From positions 1-38,316 of the forward strand of contig DLCK01000005.1 of assembly GCA_002480565.1 (NCBI GenBank): 38,316 bases of DNA, given 5' to 3'. The stretch is from Phycisphaerales bacterium UBA7800 (GTDB lineage: Bacteria > Planctomycetota > Phycisphaerae > Phycisphaerales > Phycisphaeraceae). The notes beneath the pieces were generated by a model. The model had not been told where the DNA came from. It ran no database searches and saw only the letters and a program-made list of their open reading frames with translations. This document shows, piece by piece, positions 17,255-26,005 of the stretch. Every line of letters begins with the position of its first letter. The first letter of the stretch is position 1. The translations under genes and the position numbers were made by a program.

Positions 17255-19606
17255 ATGTGTCAGACTTGTAACACAAATACTCATTTGCCTGACACCTCGG
17301 CAACATCACAGACGCAGTTTATTCCACTCAAAGATGTGCGATTAACCGACGGTGTTTTTGCACAGCAACAGCTGATTCATGCGCAGTATCTTCAAATGAT
17401 CGAACCAGACCGCTTGCTTGCAGGCTTTCTGGAACAAGCAGGACTTGCCCCGCGCGGTGAACGCTACGGCGGATGGGAGTCGCTTGACATTGCAGGGCAC
17501 AGCCTTGGACATTATCTGTCTGCGGTTTCACAAATGTATGCAGCAACCGGCAATGATTCTTTTCGTAGCCGCGTGCAATATATTGTCGATGAACTTAAAC
17601 GATGTCAGGATCATGCTGACTGCGGTTATGTGCTACCGGTTCCGCGAAAGCTCTACGAAGACGTCGGTGCGGGGAAAATTGAAACCTCACCCTTTGGGCT
17701 AAACGGCTGTTGGGTTCCCAACTACACCTTGCACAAAGTCTTCGCTGGTTTGCGTGATGCGTATCGTCATTGCGACATCTCGCTTGCGTTGACTGTTGCC
17801 ACCGCGATGGCCGACTGGCTTGATCAAACATGGGGCAAACTCAGCGACGATCAGATCCAACACATGCTTGAAGCCGAGCATGGTGGGATGAACGAAGTGC
17901 TTGCGGATTTAAGTGTGGATACCCTCAACCCACGGTATCTGAAAATGGCCAGTCACTACTTCCATCACCAATCGGTCCTCAAGCCATTACTTGATGGCAA
18001 GGATCAACTCGACGGCTTGCATGGCAACACCCAGATTCCCAAACTCGTGGGACTGGCGCGTGAATATGAATGTGATGCGACTGATGCGTATCGACATGCT
18101 GCCCAATCGTTCTGGGATCATGTTGTCCACCGGCGATCCTATGCCAACGGCGGACATGGGGAAAGCGAACACTTTTTTCCCGTTGAACAATTCCCCAAAA
18201 AACTCACGCCCTATACCGCCGAAACATGCAACACCTATAACATGCTCAAACTCACCAGCTCTTTGTTTAGCTGGGAACCTCAAGCTCAACACATGGACTT
18301 TGTCGAGTGTGCCTTACTCAATCATCTGCTTGCCAATATCGGTCAAGAACCCGGCGAATTCGGCTATTTTCTGGGACTTGGCTCGGTGGGTGTCAAAGTT
18401 TTTTCCACCGCATTTGAGAGTTGGTGGTGCTGCGTGGGCACCGGCATGGAGAACCCATCGCGGTACGGTGAATTGATCTACGCCCATGATGACAACGCAC
18501 TGTTCGTCAATCTGTACATGGCAAGCACAATGCAATGGGTCGACAAAAATTTGACGTTACAGCAACACACCAGTTTCCCGGAAAGTGATAGTGTTGATTT
18601 TGATATTCACGTTAAACAACCCACTGAACTGACGATCAAGCTTCGACATCCGCGATGGTGTGACATGCCGCAAGTCTCGGTTAACGGCAAGTCGGTCACA
18701 CTCGACAGTCAACCCGGAAGCTACATCGAACTGACGCGTACCTGGCAGGATGGAGACAGCATCAGCTTGCGATTGCCAATGCAACTAAGACTCGAGTCGT
18801 TGCCTCATTCAGATCAACAAATCAACGCGGTGATGTTCGGGCCGACACTCTTGGCATCGGTTGTGCCTGATCAACCGGGAATCAACAAATCATCCCACAA
18901 ACGTTATGGTGAGCATCTCAAAGCCCGGGGCAAGACCGACACCCTGCCACCGGTGTTTGTTGCAGCTGATACCACAGAAATCCTCGCAAGCTTCCGCCCC
19001 ACCGGTGATGCATTTGCAGAATTTAGAAGCTTTGGCGTGATTCAGCCTTGCGATCTGACTTTCAAGCCGTTGTATCAAATTGATCGTGAACAGTATGCGG
19101 TCTACTTCCAACACCTTACCGGCACGCAATGGGTCAAAGAAAAAGACAACATCCGCAAACAGAATGAACAGCAACTCGCATTTGAAGCTGCCACCGTCGA
19201 TCACATCACCCCCGGATACCAGCAGCCGGAAGTTGAACATCACGTAAAATCTCAACTCAGCAGAGTCGGTGATGATCATGATCTGAAATTCAGAGAAGCA
19301 CTTAAGGATGGTTGGTTCAGCTATGAGATGCAGGTAAAGCCACAGAATCAAATGTCCCTACAGGTGACCTACTGGGGCGGTGAATGGGAACATCGCATCT
19401 TTGACATCCTGGTGAATGATCAACACATTGCGACACAGAAATTAAGAACCAATAAACCTGGCGACTTTTTTGTACAGACTTATGCGATACCCAAAGAGAT
19501 TACCTCCGGTCAAACGCAAGTGACGGTTCGATTTAACAGCCATCCTGGGCATCTGGGGGCTCGCGTCTTCGGGTTACGAATCATCAGCGACAATGCGATG
19601 GATTGA
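17255..19606 (+). CDS. GH127 beta-L-arabinofuranosidase-like glycoside hydrolase
   Basis: A 783-aa relative of Bifidobacterium HypBA1 (formerly DUF1680), which removes beta-L-arabinofuranose with a zinc-bound cysteine nucleophile. The metal site and catalytic residues are visible: likely acid/base Glu303 in GGHGESEHF, Glu323 and Cys325 in TAETCNTYN, and the Cys392-Cys393 pair in WWCCVGTG. An (alpha/alpha) barrel of about 400 residues is followed by beta-sandwich domains. No signal peptide is evident, so it is probably cytoplasmic. The ATG at 17255 is preferred over an in-frame TTG at 17243, which would leave no room for a ribosome site. It is the last gene of the cluster and follows the serine hydrolase by 33 bases. 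Specificity within GH127/GH146 relatives is uncertain. Confidence 0.9.
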   Translation: MCQTCNTNTHLPDTSATSQTQFIPLKDVRLTDGVFAQQQLIHAQYLQMIEPDRLLAGFLEQAGLAPRGERYGGWESLDIAGHSLGHYLSAVSQMYAATGNDSFRSRVQYIVDELKRCQDHADCGYVLPVPRKLYEDVGAGKIETSPFGLNGCWVPNYTLHKVFAGLRDAYRHCDISLALTVATAMADWLDQTWGKLSDDQIQHMLEAEHGGMNEVLADLSVDTLNPRYLKMASHYFHHQSVLKPLLDGKDQLDGLHGNTQIPKLVGLAREYECDATDAYRHAAQSFWDHVVHRRSYANGGHGESEHFFPVEQFPKKLTPYTAETCNTYNMLKLTSSLFSWEPQAQHMDFVECALLNHLLANIGQEPGEFGYFLGLGSVGVKVFSTAFESWWCCVGTGMENPSRYGELIYAHDDNALFVNLYMASTMQWVDKNLTLQQHTSFPESDSVDFDIHVKQPTELTIKLRHPRWCDMPQVSVNGKSVTLDSQPGSYIELTRTWQDGDSISLRLPMQLRLESLPHSDQQINAVMFGPTLLASVVPDQPGINKSSHKRYGEHLKARGKTDTLPPVFVAADTTEILASFRPTGDAFAEFRSFGVIQPCDLTFKPLYQIDREQYAVYFQHLTGTQWVKEKDNIRKQNEQQLAFEAATVDHITPGYQQPEVEHHVKSQLSRVGDDHDLKFREALKDGWFSYEMQVKPQNQMSLQVTYWGGEWEHRIFDILVNDQHIATQKLRTNKPGDFFVQTYAIPKEITSGQTQVTVRFNSHPGHLGARVFGLRIISDNAMD

Positions 19607-19789
19607 AATTGCCCCGTTTGGATCGACTGATGAAAAAATCATACAGTCAGTGCCATGTGACAAAGGCCGTCGATAAAGCTTGCCATGCCCATTTAGTCAA
19701 ACGACTGGTAAAAGGATTTAAAGCATCGAGAATCATATTCGAACAGTACGTTTAAAACAGTCCAAATGCTTGTCGTTAAAAACAGGGTC

Positions 19790-21562
19790 TCATTGCGAGA
19801 TTGATTCTTGTTTGGTTTGACGCACAGCGGCACCACCACGCCGCCAGTCTGCGACTCCGATGCGCTGGCTGGAGTTGGGATCAATTGCGATGCTATGCGC
19901 TGATCCCTGACCCTGTTTGGATGCGCCGGTAAGGGTGTGCCCCATTTGCTTGAGTTGAATGACCAATGAGGCAAACGCAGGATCATCGACATTCTCAAAA
20001 GCAATGCGATCCGGGAACCATTGGTGATGTTGTCTTGGAACCTGCACGGCCTGGGACATGGGCATTTCAAAAACCAGGCAGTTGACCAGCACGTTAAGAA
20101 CCGTATTGGTAATGGTGCGTCCGCCAGGCGAACCGATGACATGGGTGACCTTGCCATGGTGTTTGATGATGATCGGCGTTTGAGAGCTTAGCATACGTTT
20201 ACCGGGTTTGATGAGATTGGCCTGGGTGCCGATTTTTCCTTTGCGATCCGTATGTCCGGGGATGGGATTAAAGTCGCCCATTTCGTTATTCAAAAGGATA
20301 CCGGTGCCAGGAACAATGAGTCGGGTGCCCCAACTTTTCTCCAAGGTATAGGTATTGGATACGGCCATGCCCTGCTCATCGACAATACTAAAATGAGTGG
20401 TGTCGGGGCTTTCATCGGCTAATTTAGGTGTTGGTGTGAGGGTATCGCTGGGTGTGGCATGCAATGGGTCAATGGTATGCGCCATTTGCTTGCCGAATGT
20501 TTTGGTGGTCAGAAAATCGGGGATGGTGACAAAGTCTGAATCCCCCAGATACATCGCGCGTTGATGGTAGGCACGGCGTTGGGCTTCGGCGATCAGGTGA
20601 ACGGTCTGTGCATCAAATCGGCCTTGCTGTTTAAGAGGCAGAACTTCCAATTGATTGAGCATCATCGCCAAGGTCACACCGCCGGCACTGGGTAGAGCTG
20701 GCCCGTAAACATCGTACCCGTGAAACGTCGCATGAACCGAGGGTCGGAGCTTGGCTTGATAGTCCGCCATATCCTGCAAGGTGATGATGCCGTCGCCCTG
20801 TTTCATTGCGATGGCAAGGGCTTGGGCGAGGCTGCCTTTGTAAAAAGCATCGGGACCTTGCGTGGCAATCATGGCGATTGATTTGGCGATATCCGGAAGT
20901 ACAAGCGTATCACCGGACTCCCATAATTTGCCATCGGGTTTACCGAAGACTTTTCGCAATTCTGAAAACTTATCCTGCGTACGGACGTTCTTTCGTGTGA
21001 GTACAAAATTCATGGATCGCGCCAGATACGCATCGACTTCAAATCCCTTTGCCGCCAATTCCGAGGAGGGCATGAGACATTGTTCCCAAGTGAGTTTGCC
21101 CCATTTTTGATGAGCAAGATACAAGCCAGCGACGGTGCCGGGGACTCCGACTTGTTGCCATGAAAAACGGGATGTGTTGTTGATAAACATCTCCGCGGTC
21201 GCTGCTGCGGGCGCTTTTTCACGGTAGTCAACAAAGTGGACTTGGGCATCATCAGGCTGAGCGATCATCATAAATCCGCCGCCTGCAATGTTACCTGCTT
21301 CAGGCCAGGTCACCGCCAAGGCAAATGCCACTGCGACCGTCGCATCCACGGCATTGCCGCCCTTGGCAAGAATGGCTGCCCCAATCCGACTGGCGTCCAA
21401 AGTCTCGCTGACCACCATCCCCTGCGTACCGGTTGACACCTGCACATGGGTTCGCAACGGCCGCCCGGTTTTGGCCAACAGGGTTGGCACCGATCCAAGA
21501 ACACATACCAGGACCAGCAATATTTTGACGTACGTACCAAGTCGACAGGATAAATTTTTCAT
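19790..21562 (-). CDS. ggt: Gamma-glutamyltransferase (canonical residues)
   Basis: A 590-aa exported Ntn-hydrolase that transfers or hydrolyses gamma-glutamyl groups. A signal peptide (ends near LLA, residue 30) precedes the large subunit. Self-cleavage is expected before Thr388 in SPDTTHFSIVD, which becomes the nucleophile of the small subunit. The glutamate-binding residues known from E. coli are present: Arg in VDYREKAP, Asp in NNEMGDF, Ser-Ser in MLSSQTP and the oxyanion Gly-Gly in GSPGG. It is the last gene of a four-gene operon, 60 bases after the NhaC-type transporter gene, and faces the GH127 gene tail to tail. Context suggests it opens gamma-glutamyl or similar peptides outside the cytoplasm for the rest of the pathway. 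Confidence 0.93.
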   Translation of the reverse strand: MKNLSCRLGTYVKILLVLVCVLGSVPTLLAKTGRPLRTHVQVSTGTQGMVVSETLDASRIGAAILAKGGNAVDATVAVAFALAVTWPEAGNIAGGGFMMIAQPDDAQVHFVDYREKAPAAATAEMFINNTSRFSWQQVGVPGTVAGLYLAHQKWGKLTWEQCLMPSSELAAKGFEVDAYLARSMNFVLTRKNVRTQDKFSELRKVFGKPDGKLWESGDTLVLPDIAKSIAMIATQGPDAFYKGSLAQALAIAMKQGDGIITLQDMADYQAKLRPSVHATFHGYDVYGPALPSAGGVTLAMMLNQLEVLPLKQQGRFDAQTVHLIAEAQRRAYHQRAMYLGDSDFVTIPDFLTTKTFGKQMAHTIDPLHATPSDTLTPTPKLADESPDTTHFSIVDEQGMAVSNTYTLEKSWGTRLIVPGTGILLNNEMGDFNPIPGHTDRKGKIGTQANLIKPGKRMLSSQTPIIIKHHGKVTHVIGSPGGRTITNTVLNVLVNCLVFEMPMSQAVQVPRQHHQWFPDRIAFENVDDPAFASLVIQLKQMGHTLTGASKQGQGSAHSIAIDPNSSQRIGVADWRRGGAAVRQTKQESISQ

Positions 21563-21622
21563 ATCTATTATTCTTTCAATTCAAATGTCATTTAAAGCAG
21601 CAAGCAAGTCACTGCTCCATTT

Positions 21623-23332
21623 TCAGCACAAACCCAGAACCATCACTTCCCAGCAGACCATCGCGGCAAACGCGGCAATACTTGCTGGAATCAATTGGGT
21701 TTTCACATGGTCCATCAAGTCCGCACCGCAAGTCATACTGCTGAGAATGGTGGTATCGGAAATGGGCGAACACTGGTCGCCGTAAACACTGCCGTTGAGG
21801 ACACTGGCAAAACAAATCATCAGGTACAACACCGGGCGATTCAAATCACTTTCATTGGCAAGCGCCCAGGCCAACGGCATCGCCAATGGGAACGTCACCG
21901 CAAAAGTCCCCCAACTGGTTCCTGTGGCAAAGGCGATACACATCGTCAGCAGCATCAATGCCACCGGTAAAAGCCAGTAAGGCAACGTCCCACTGAGTTG
22001 GCTGACAAGGTATGCCCCGCCGCCCATCTGTTTGGTGACACTTCCCAATGCAACTGCCAGAAGCAAAATCACCGACGCCATGACGACACCTTTAAGACCG
22101 GTGGCAATGCCTTCCATCAAGTCATCAAGTGCCATCCCGCGAACCAGTGCCATGACGCTTGCAGTCAGTAAAGCAAATGCAAAAGCCCAGCGAACCTGAG
22201 GTGAACCTGTGGCGATAAACGTGCCAATGGCGGTGACGATCATCACCAACAGCGGGATCACAAATTCCATCAACGAAGATGTGTACCCCTCGGGCACATG
22301 GGTCTGACGCAACTCAGGCGACGATAAAGGTTGGGCATCTTCACGATCCAACTGACCGGTTTCACGCGAGCGTTTAATCGCTTCACGCATTTGCTTGCCA
22401 ATGAAGATGGGCTTGTCGATGCAAAGTAAAAACGTACTGAGGATCGCAAAAATCGCATAAAAACTCAGCGGTAAACTTCGGAAGAAAAAGCCCAGCCGAT
22501 CGGTCTCGGTTGCCAACACGGCGACACCAGGTACATAAATCAACGCTTGGACATATGCAGGCCAGGCATTAAATGCCATGAGGATTGCAATCGGTGATGC
22601 CGTTGAATCGATGATATAGGACAGTTCTTCGTGACTGATATTTTCGTCATCTGCAATGGGTTTGACACACGTGCCGGCCAGGACTGCACTCATGTTCCCG
22701 CCTTGGAAAAACAGGATGCCAAGTCCCCATGCGACGAGTTTGGCGGTACGCGGCCCACGGACTAATGTCTGTGTCGCCCATTGGGCAAAGGCGCGCGTGG
22801 CGCCTGTTCGCGACCAGACTCCCATCAAGCCCCCAAGTAACCACAGATACAACAGCAGCACCCCAGCGGACGACGTACTTGCCAGTGAAGGCATGAGTAC
22901 TTCCTCGGTCAAGTCATATTGCTGGAGCATCAACGCACCGCTGACAATCCCCATAAGCAGTGAAACCAACGGCTCACGTGTTGCCAGGCATAGTCCAATG
23001 GCCATAAACGCAGGGAGCAATGACCAGATGCCAAGATGTCTGGTCGCAGTCACGCGGTAGTAGTCACCTTGTTCGTCGACCACGATCTTGCCATCGACTT
23101 GCTGAGGCAGCATCGTCGGGACACCTCCGGATTCCAAGGCCTGATCCACCGCGGTTCGTTTGCCTTTGAAGACATAGAACATACCACTGTCATCCTGCTC
23201 CATATCCAGACTGGTGTATTGCATTTCCCATTGAGGCTCGACATAGTGGCCAATGATATAGCCTCCGACCAAACCAATGAGCACAATGATGAGTCCGGTG
23301 AATTTCAGCAGTGACGATGGTTTTGAGTGCAT
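21623..23332 (-). CDS. NhaC-family Na+/H+ antiporter-like transporter
   Basis: A membrane transporter of about 569 aa in the NhaC/ArsB-like group, whose members exchange Na+ and H+ or carry amino and organic acids. Landmarks are an unusual periplasmic insertion (about residues 30-110) between the first two hydrophobic segments, FATGTSWGTFAVTFPLAMPLA, and SVYGDQCSPISDTTILSSMTCGADLMDHV, which is characteristic of the family. The ATG at 23332 is preferred over one at 23392 because GGAAAG lies 6 bases upstream. It lies in an operon with an epimerase, a dehydrogenase and a gamma-glutamyltransferase, so amino acid or peptide uptake coupled to Na+ is at least as likely as pure ion exchange. That choice is inference. 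Confidence 0.88.
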   Translation of the reverse strand: MHSKPSSLLKFTGLIIVLIGLVGGYIIGHYVEPQWEMQYTSLDMEQDDSGMFYVFKGKRTAVDQALESGGVPTMLPQQVDGKIVVDEQGDYYRVTATRHLGIWSLLPAFMAIGLCLATREPLVSLLMGIVSGALMLQQYDLTEEVLMPSLASTSSAGVLLLYLWLLGGLMGVWSRTGATRAFAQWATQTLVRGPRTAKLVAWGLGILFFQGGNMSAVLAGTCVKPIADDENISHEELSYIIDSTASPIAILMAFNAWPAYVQALIYVPGVAVLATETDRLGFFFRSLPLSFYAIFAILSTFLLCIDKPIFIGKQMREAIKRSRETGQLDREDAQPLSSPELRQTHVPEGYTSSLMEFVIPLLVMIVTAIGTFIATGSPQVRWAFAFALLTASVMALVRGMALDDLMEGIATGLKGVVMASVILLLAVALGSVTKQMGGGAYLVSQLSGTLPYWLLPVALMLLTMCIAFATGTSWGTFAVTFPLAMPLAWALANESDLNRPVLYLMICFASVLNGSVYGDQCSPISDTTILSSMTCGADLMDHVKTQLIPASIAAFAAMVCWEVMVLGLC

Positions 23333-23409
23333 ACGAGACTTTCCAGTATCTGCGTCACCGATCAACGGGCAACGTAACAAGAGTCGAGCCAATCAACAGA
23401 CCGCCATGT

Positions 23410-24468
23410 TTAACCGACAGTCTGATGTGCTGGCATGATATAGTGATTACCACCAAGTATATTCACCTTATCATGAATCGGACAGGCCAATTCCGTCATT
23501 AACCGCAAGCCCGGTGTCGAACGAACCAAACGTGGGACCGCATTAATCAATGATGCGACCGTTGCCTGATCGCCGGGAACACCATTGGGGAAGGTTAATG
23601 TCAACTCCGGAGCCCCCTTGACGGTTACCGTGTCATGAGGATTCTCTTCACAAAGCGCCATCGTTAAATCCAAGTCGATGACCAATTGTCCTTGATACAT
23701 CACCTTGACCATTTGATGCAGCCCCCGTGTCTGCCCGACCTCGACGGTGACATACTCTGTTTTAATCGGCTTATCTGCGACCACAGGCTCAAGCGTTTCG
23801 ACAATATCATCGGCAGTGACATGCCAACCCATGCTATGAGCCAGTAACGCAGCCGACTCACAGAACCCGGCATGTCCGGCTTTGCCTTCCTGGAACAAAG
23901 CTTGAAACACATCGGGATCCAAACCACTACCGATTTTTTTCTGCAGCGGACCACGGCGCGTCGTCGCATCGACCACGCGGGTTGCCTTGATGCAATCAAT
24001 CCGCGTACTGACACCTGTCATCACCACCGGGAGCAAGTCCATGACAAAGCCAGGATTCACACCGGTCCCCACCACACTAACCTCGGCATTCATGCAGGCA
24101 GCATCCAACTCGGCAGAAGCCAAAGGCGCAGTAAGCCAAGGATAAAGCAACGGCTCGCAGGTGCTGGCCACGCACGCGCCGGCCTGAACCATCGGCATGA
24201 TCTGCTCAATACTCCGCGTCACCGATGAACCGGCGGTATGCAACACCACATCAGGCTTGGCATGTTCGCACAAATCCCCAAATGAAGCGTACACACTCAC
24301 ATCATCCAAACTGCTTATCCCAGTTAAACGACCAAGCGATTGCTCCTGTTTTAAAGGGTCAATGTCAATCCCCCCAATGATCTGAGCCCAGGGCTTGGTT
24401 GCCAGATACTTGATGGATTCGATACCGATGGGGCCAAGACCAAATTGAGCGACGCGAATAGGTTGCAT
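23410..24468 (-). CDS. DapB/2,4-diaminopentanoate dehydrogenase-like oxidoreductase
   Basis: A 352-aa NAD(P)-dependent oxidoreductase. The N-terminus has the Rossmann motif VAQFGLGPIG with an acidic residue after strand 2 (GGIDIDP). The rest resembles the dihydrodipicolinate reductase / 2,4-diaminopentanoate dehydrogenase group, including GTGVNPGFVMDLLP and a following helical dimer domain. The ATG at 24468 is preferred over one at 24501 because AAGGAAAA lies 5 bases upstream. It starts 51 bases after the stop of the epimerase gene and precedes the NhaC-type gene by 77 bases. It probably oxidises or reduces an amino-acid-derived intermediate; the substrate is unknown. A role in lysine biosynthesis is unlikely in this setting. 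Confidence 0.82.
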   Translation of the reverse strand: MQPIRVAQFGLGPIGIESIKYLATKPWAQIIGGIDIDPLKQEQSLGRLTGISSLDDVSVYASFGDLCEHAKPDVVLHTAGSSVTRSIEQIMPMVQAGACVASTCEPLLYPWLTAPLASAELDAACMNAEVSVVGTGVNPGFVMDLLPVVMTGVSTRIDCIKATRVVDATTRRGPLQKKIGSGLDPDVFQALFQEGKAGHAGFCESAALLAHSMGWHVTADDIVETLEPVVADKPIKTEYVTVEVGQTRGLHQMVKVMYQGQLVIDLDLTMALCEENPHDTVTVKGAPELTLTFPNGVPGDQATVASLINAVPRLVRSTPGLRLMTELACPIHDKVNILGGNHYIMPAHQTVG

Positions 24469-24519
24469 GTTGTTTTCCTTCGTGGGTATAAAGCAGTCCA
24501 ACTGCCATGAGTAAAAGAG

Positions 24520-25869
24520 TCAATGCGATTTGGTAATAAATGGTTCAACAGTTTGCATATCCAAAGCAGTCCCCAAACCCGGGCGCGTCGGACGAGTTAA
24601 TTGTCGACCGGTGGCATATTTCACGGGATGGGTTGCTGGATTGATTGGGAAATTTCGACGCGGGGCGCCACTGGTCTGATAGTCCAAACGTGGTAAGGCA
24701 AAGCAAAGCTGCACATTGGCCCACGAACCGATATCGGTCATGACCAGGCCGCCAAGGTAGACTTCGACGTGGGGCGCATGCTCGGCAAGGTACTGCCCCA
24801 TCTTCATGGCATGAACAATCCCGCCGGCTTTCTGGACTTTGATATTGACCATATCTGCGGCATCCAATGCCAGAACCAGCTTGATATCATCAAGTGTCCA
24901 GATTGCTTCATCAGCCATCATTTTGACTGGCATCTGTTTTTGTGTTGACCATTGACGCACAGCCTGGGTGACATTTGCCAAAGCCTGCATGTCGGTTTCT
25001 TGGGTGGGTTGCTCACAGAGAAACTGACCTTGATATCCGACCTGAATCAAAGCGTCTACGATTTGCTTGAGATGTTCCAAGCTGGTTTGTGAATCTTTCC
25101 ATGCCTGATTGACATCGACCCAGATGGTTCGACTGGGCACTTTCGACTTGACGATGGCCTTAGCGACCGCCGTTAAACGCTCAAGATCCTTTTGAAAGTC
25201 CAAACCAATTTTGATACGAATCGCAGGATAATCCTGATGCAGCTTTGTCACTGCCGAAGCAAGATAAGTTGATTTGGCGTTGGCATTGTAAGTCGGAGCA
25301 GATCGGACAATCGTCTTGCGTGAAAGGCCATCATCAAACAAATCACAAATGGGTTTGTCATACATCTGCCCAAGTAAATCCAGTAAAGCCATATCAAACC
25401 CACTGAGTGTCGCCCGCAATTGTCGGGGTTGCGTGGGTGGTTTTTCCCAAGTTAATTTTTGTGTTATTGCCAACTCATTTAGGTGCTCCAACCATGTTTG
25501 AACCGTAGCCATATCGCCCGCCAGATGGGTGGCATCTAATGTTCGGCCGATGAGGATTCGGCGCATCGCCAGCGCACCTGCCCAGGCATCTGACCGCGAT
25601 TCATTGGTAACCAGAGTTCGGGGCAGGATGCTCCCCAGGGCTGTGAATTTGCGACCAGGCGTCACAGTCTCATGCGCTTGAATCAAGACAAAGATGCCGT
25701 AGCAACTGCTGCTGCTTGCCTTGGATGTTTTGAATGCTTTGTTCAGAGGGATCTTGAATGCCTTAAGGTCGATTGAATCAATTCGGACCTGGGCATAGGC
25801 TGATTGGACGCTTAGGCTCAAGATGGCCATGACCAAAAGCATCAGCGGTTTGGATAAGGTTCTTGTCAT
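24520..25869 (-). CDS. Exported enolase-superfamily enzyme, dipeptide-epimerase-like
   Basis: A 449-aa member of the mandelate racemase/muconate lactonising group of the enolase superfamily. Metal ligands are the Asp in VDVNQAW, the Glu in FLCEQPT and the Asp in MADEAIW. The catalytic bases are Lys in IRIKIG and Lys in NIKVQKAGG. The latter segment resembles L-Ala-D/L-Glu and other dipeptide epimerases. The first Lys of the usual KxK is Arg here. A signal peptide (to about residue 26, ending AYA) predicts export, which is uncommon for this fold. GGAGAG lies 5 bases before the ATG. It is first in an operon with a DapB-like enzyme, a transporter and a gamma-glutamyltransferase, so epimerisation of a peptide or amino acid derivative is the likely role. 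Confidence 0.86.
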   Translation of the reverse strand: MTRTLSKPLMLLVMAILSLSVQSAYAQVRIDSIDLKAFKIPLNKAFKTSKASSSSCYGIFVLIQAHETVTPGRKFTALGSILPRTLVTNESRSDAWAGALAMRRILIGRTLDATHLAGDMATVQTWLEHLNELAITQKLTWEKPPTQPRQLRATLSGFDMALLDLLGQMYDKPICDLFDDGLSRKTIVRSAPTYNANAKSTYLASAVTKLHQDYPAIRIKIGLDFQKDLERLTAVAKAIVKSKVPSRTIWVDVNQAWKDSQTSLEHLKQIVDALIQVGYQGQFLCEQPTQETDMQALANVTQAVRQWSTQKQMPVKMMADEAIWTLDDIKLVLALDAADMVNIKVQKAGGIVHAMKMGQYLAEHAPHVEVYLGGLVMTDIGSWANVQLCFALPRLDYQTSGAPRRNFPINPATHPVKYATGRQLTRPTRPGLGTALDMQTVEPFITKSH

Positions 25870-25883
25870 ATAAGCTCTCCATA

Positions 25884-25899
25884 TGCAAAGATGATGCCA
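25884..25899 (-). promoter_or_regulatory. Candidate sigma-54 (RpoN) promoter of the epimerase operon
   Basis: On the - strand TGGCATCATCTTTGCA fits the sigma-54 consensus TGGCAC-N5-TTGCW with exact GG-GC spacing and one deviation (T for C). It lies just before the epimerase gene and beside a sigma-54 activator gene. The predicted start of transcription would be only about 4 bases before the ATG, which would remove the GGAGAG ribosome site; this argues for caution. Confidence 0.5.
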
Positions 25900-25960
25900 T
25901 GCCTAAAAATTACGCTGGCGTTCAAAAACAAGGGATTTTTAAATTTCAAAAATTATTTGC

Positions 25961-25977
25961 GTTGACGTTTTGTCAAC
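25961..25977. promoter_or_regulatory. Candidate enhancer site (palindrome) upstream of the epimerase operon
   Basis: GTTGACGTTTTGTCAAC has perfect 6-base arms and lies 62-77 bases upstream of the -24 element, about 90-105 bases from the predicted transcription start, a normal distance for a sigma-54 activator site. It matches the palindrome at 27377-27393 in 14 of 17 positions. Confidence 0.5.
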
Positions 25978-26005
25978 ACGTCACGCGATTATGCTGCGAA
26001 AATTG

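Noticed and set aside
19607..19789. Hairpin GACTGATGA...TCATaCAGTC (19625-19648) as a terminator between convergent genes
   Set aside because: The stem is AT-rich and bulged and has no T-run on either strand, so the evidence is too weak for a feature.
23410..24468. Lysine-biosynthesis DapB
   Set aside because: Longer than DapB and placed in a catabolic operon; resemblance is closer to 2,4-diaminopentanoate dehydrogenase-like proteins.
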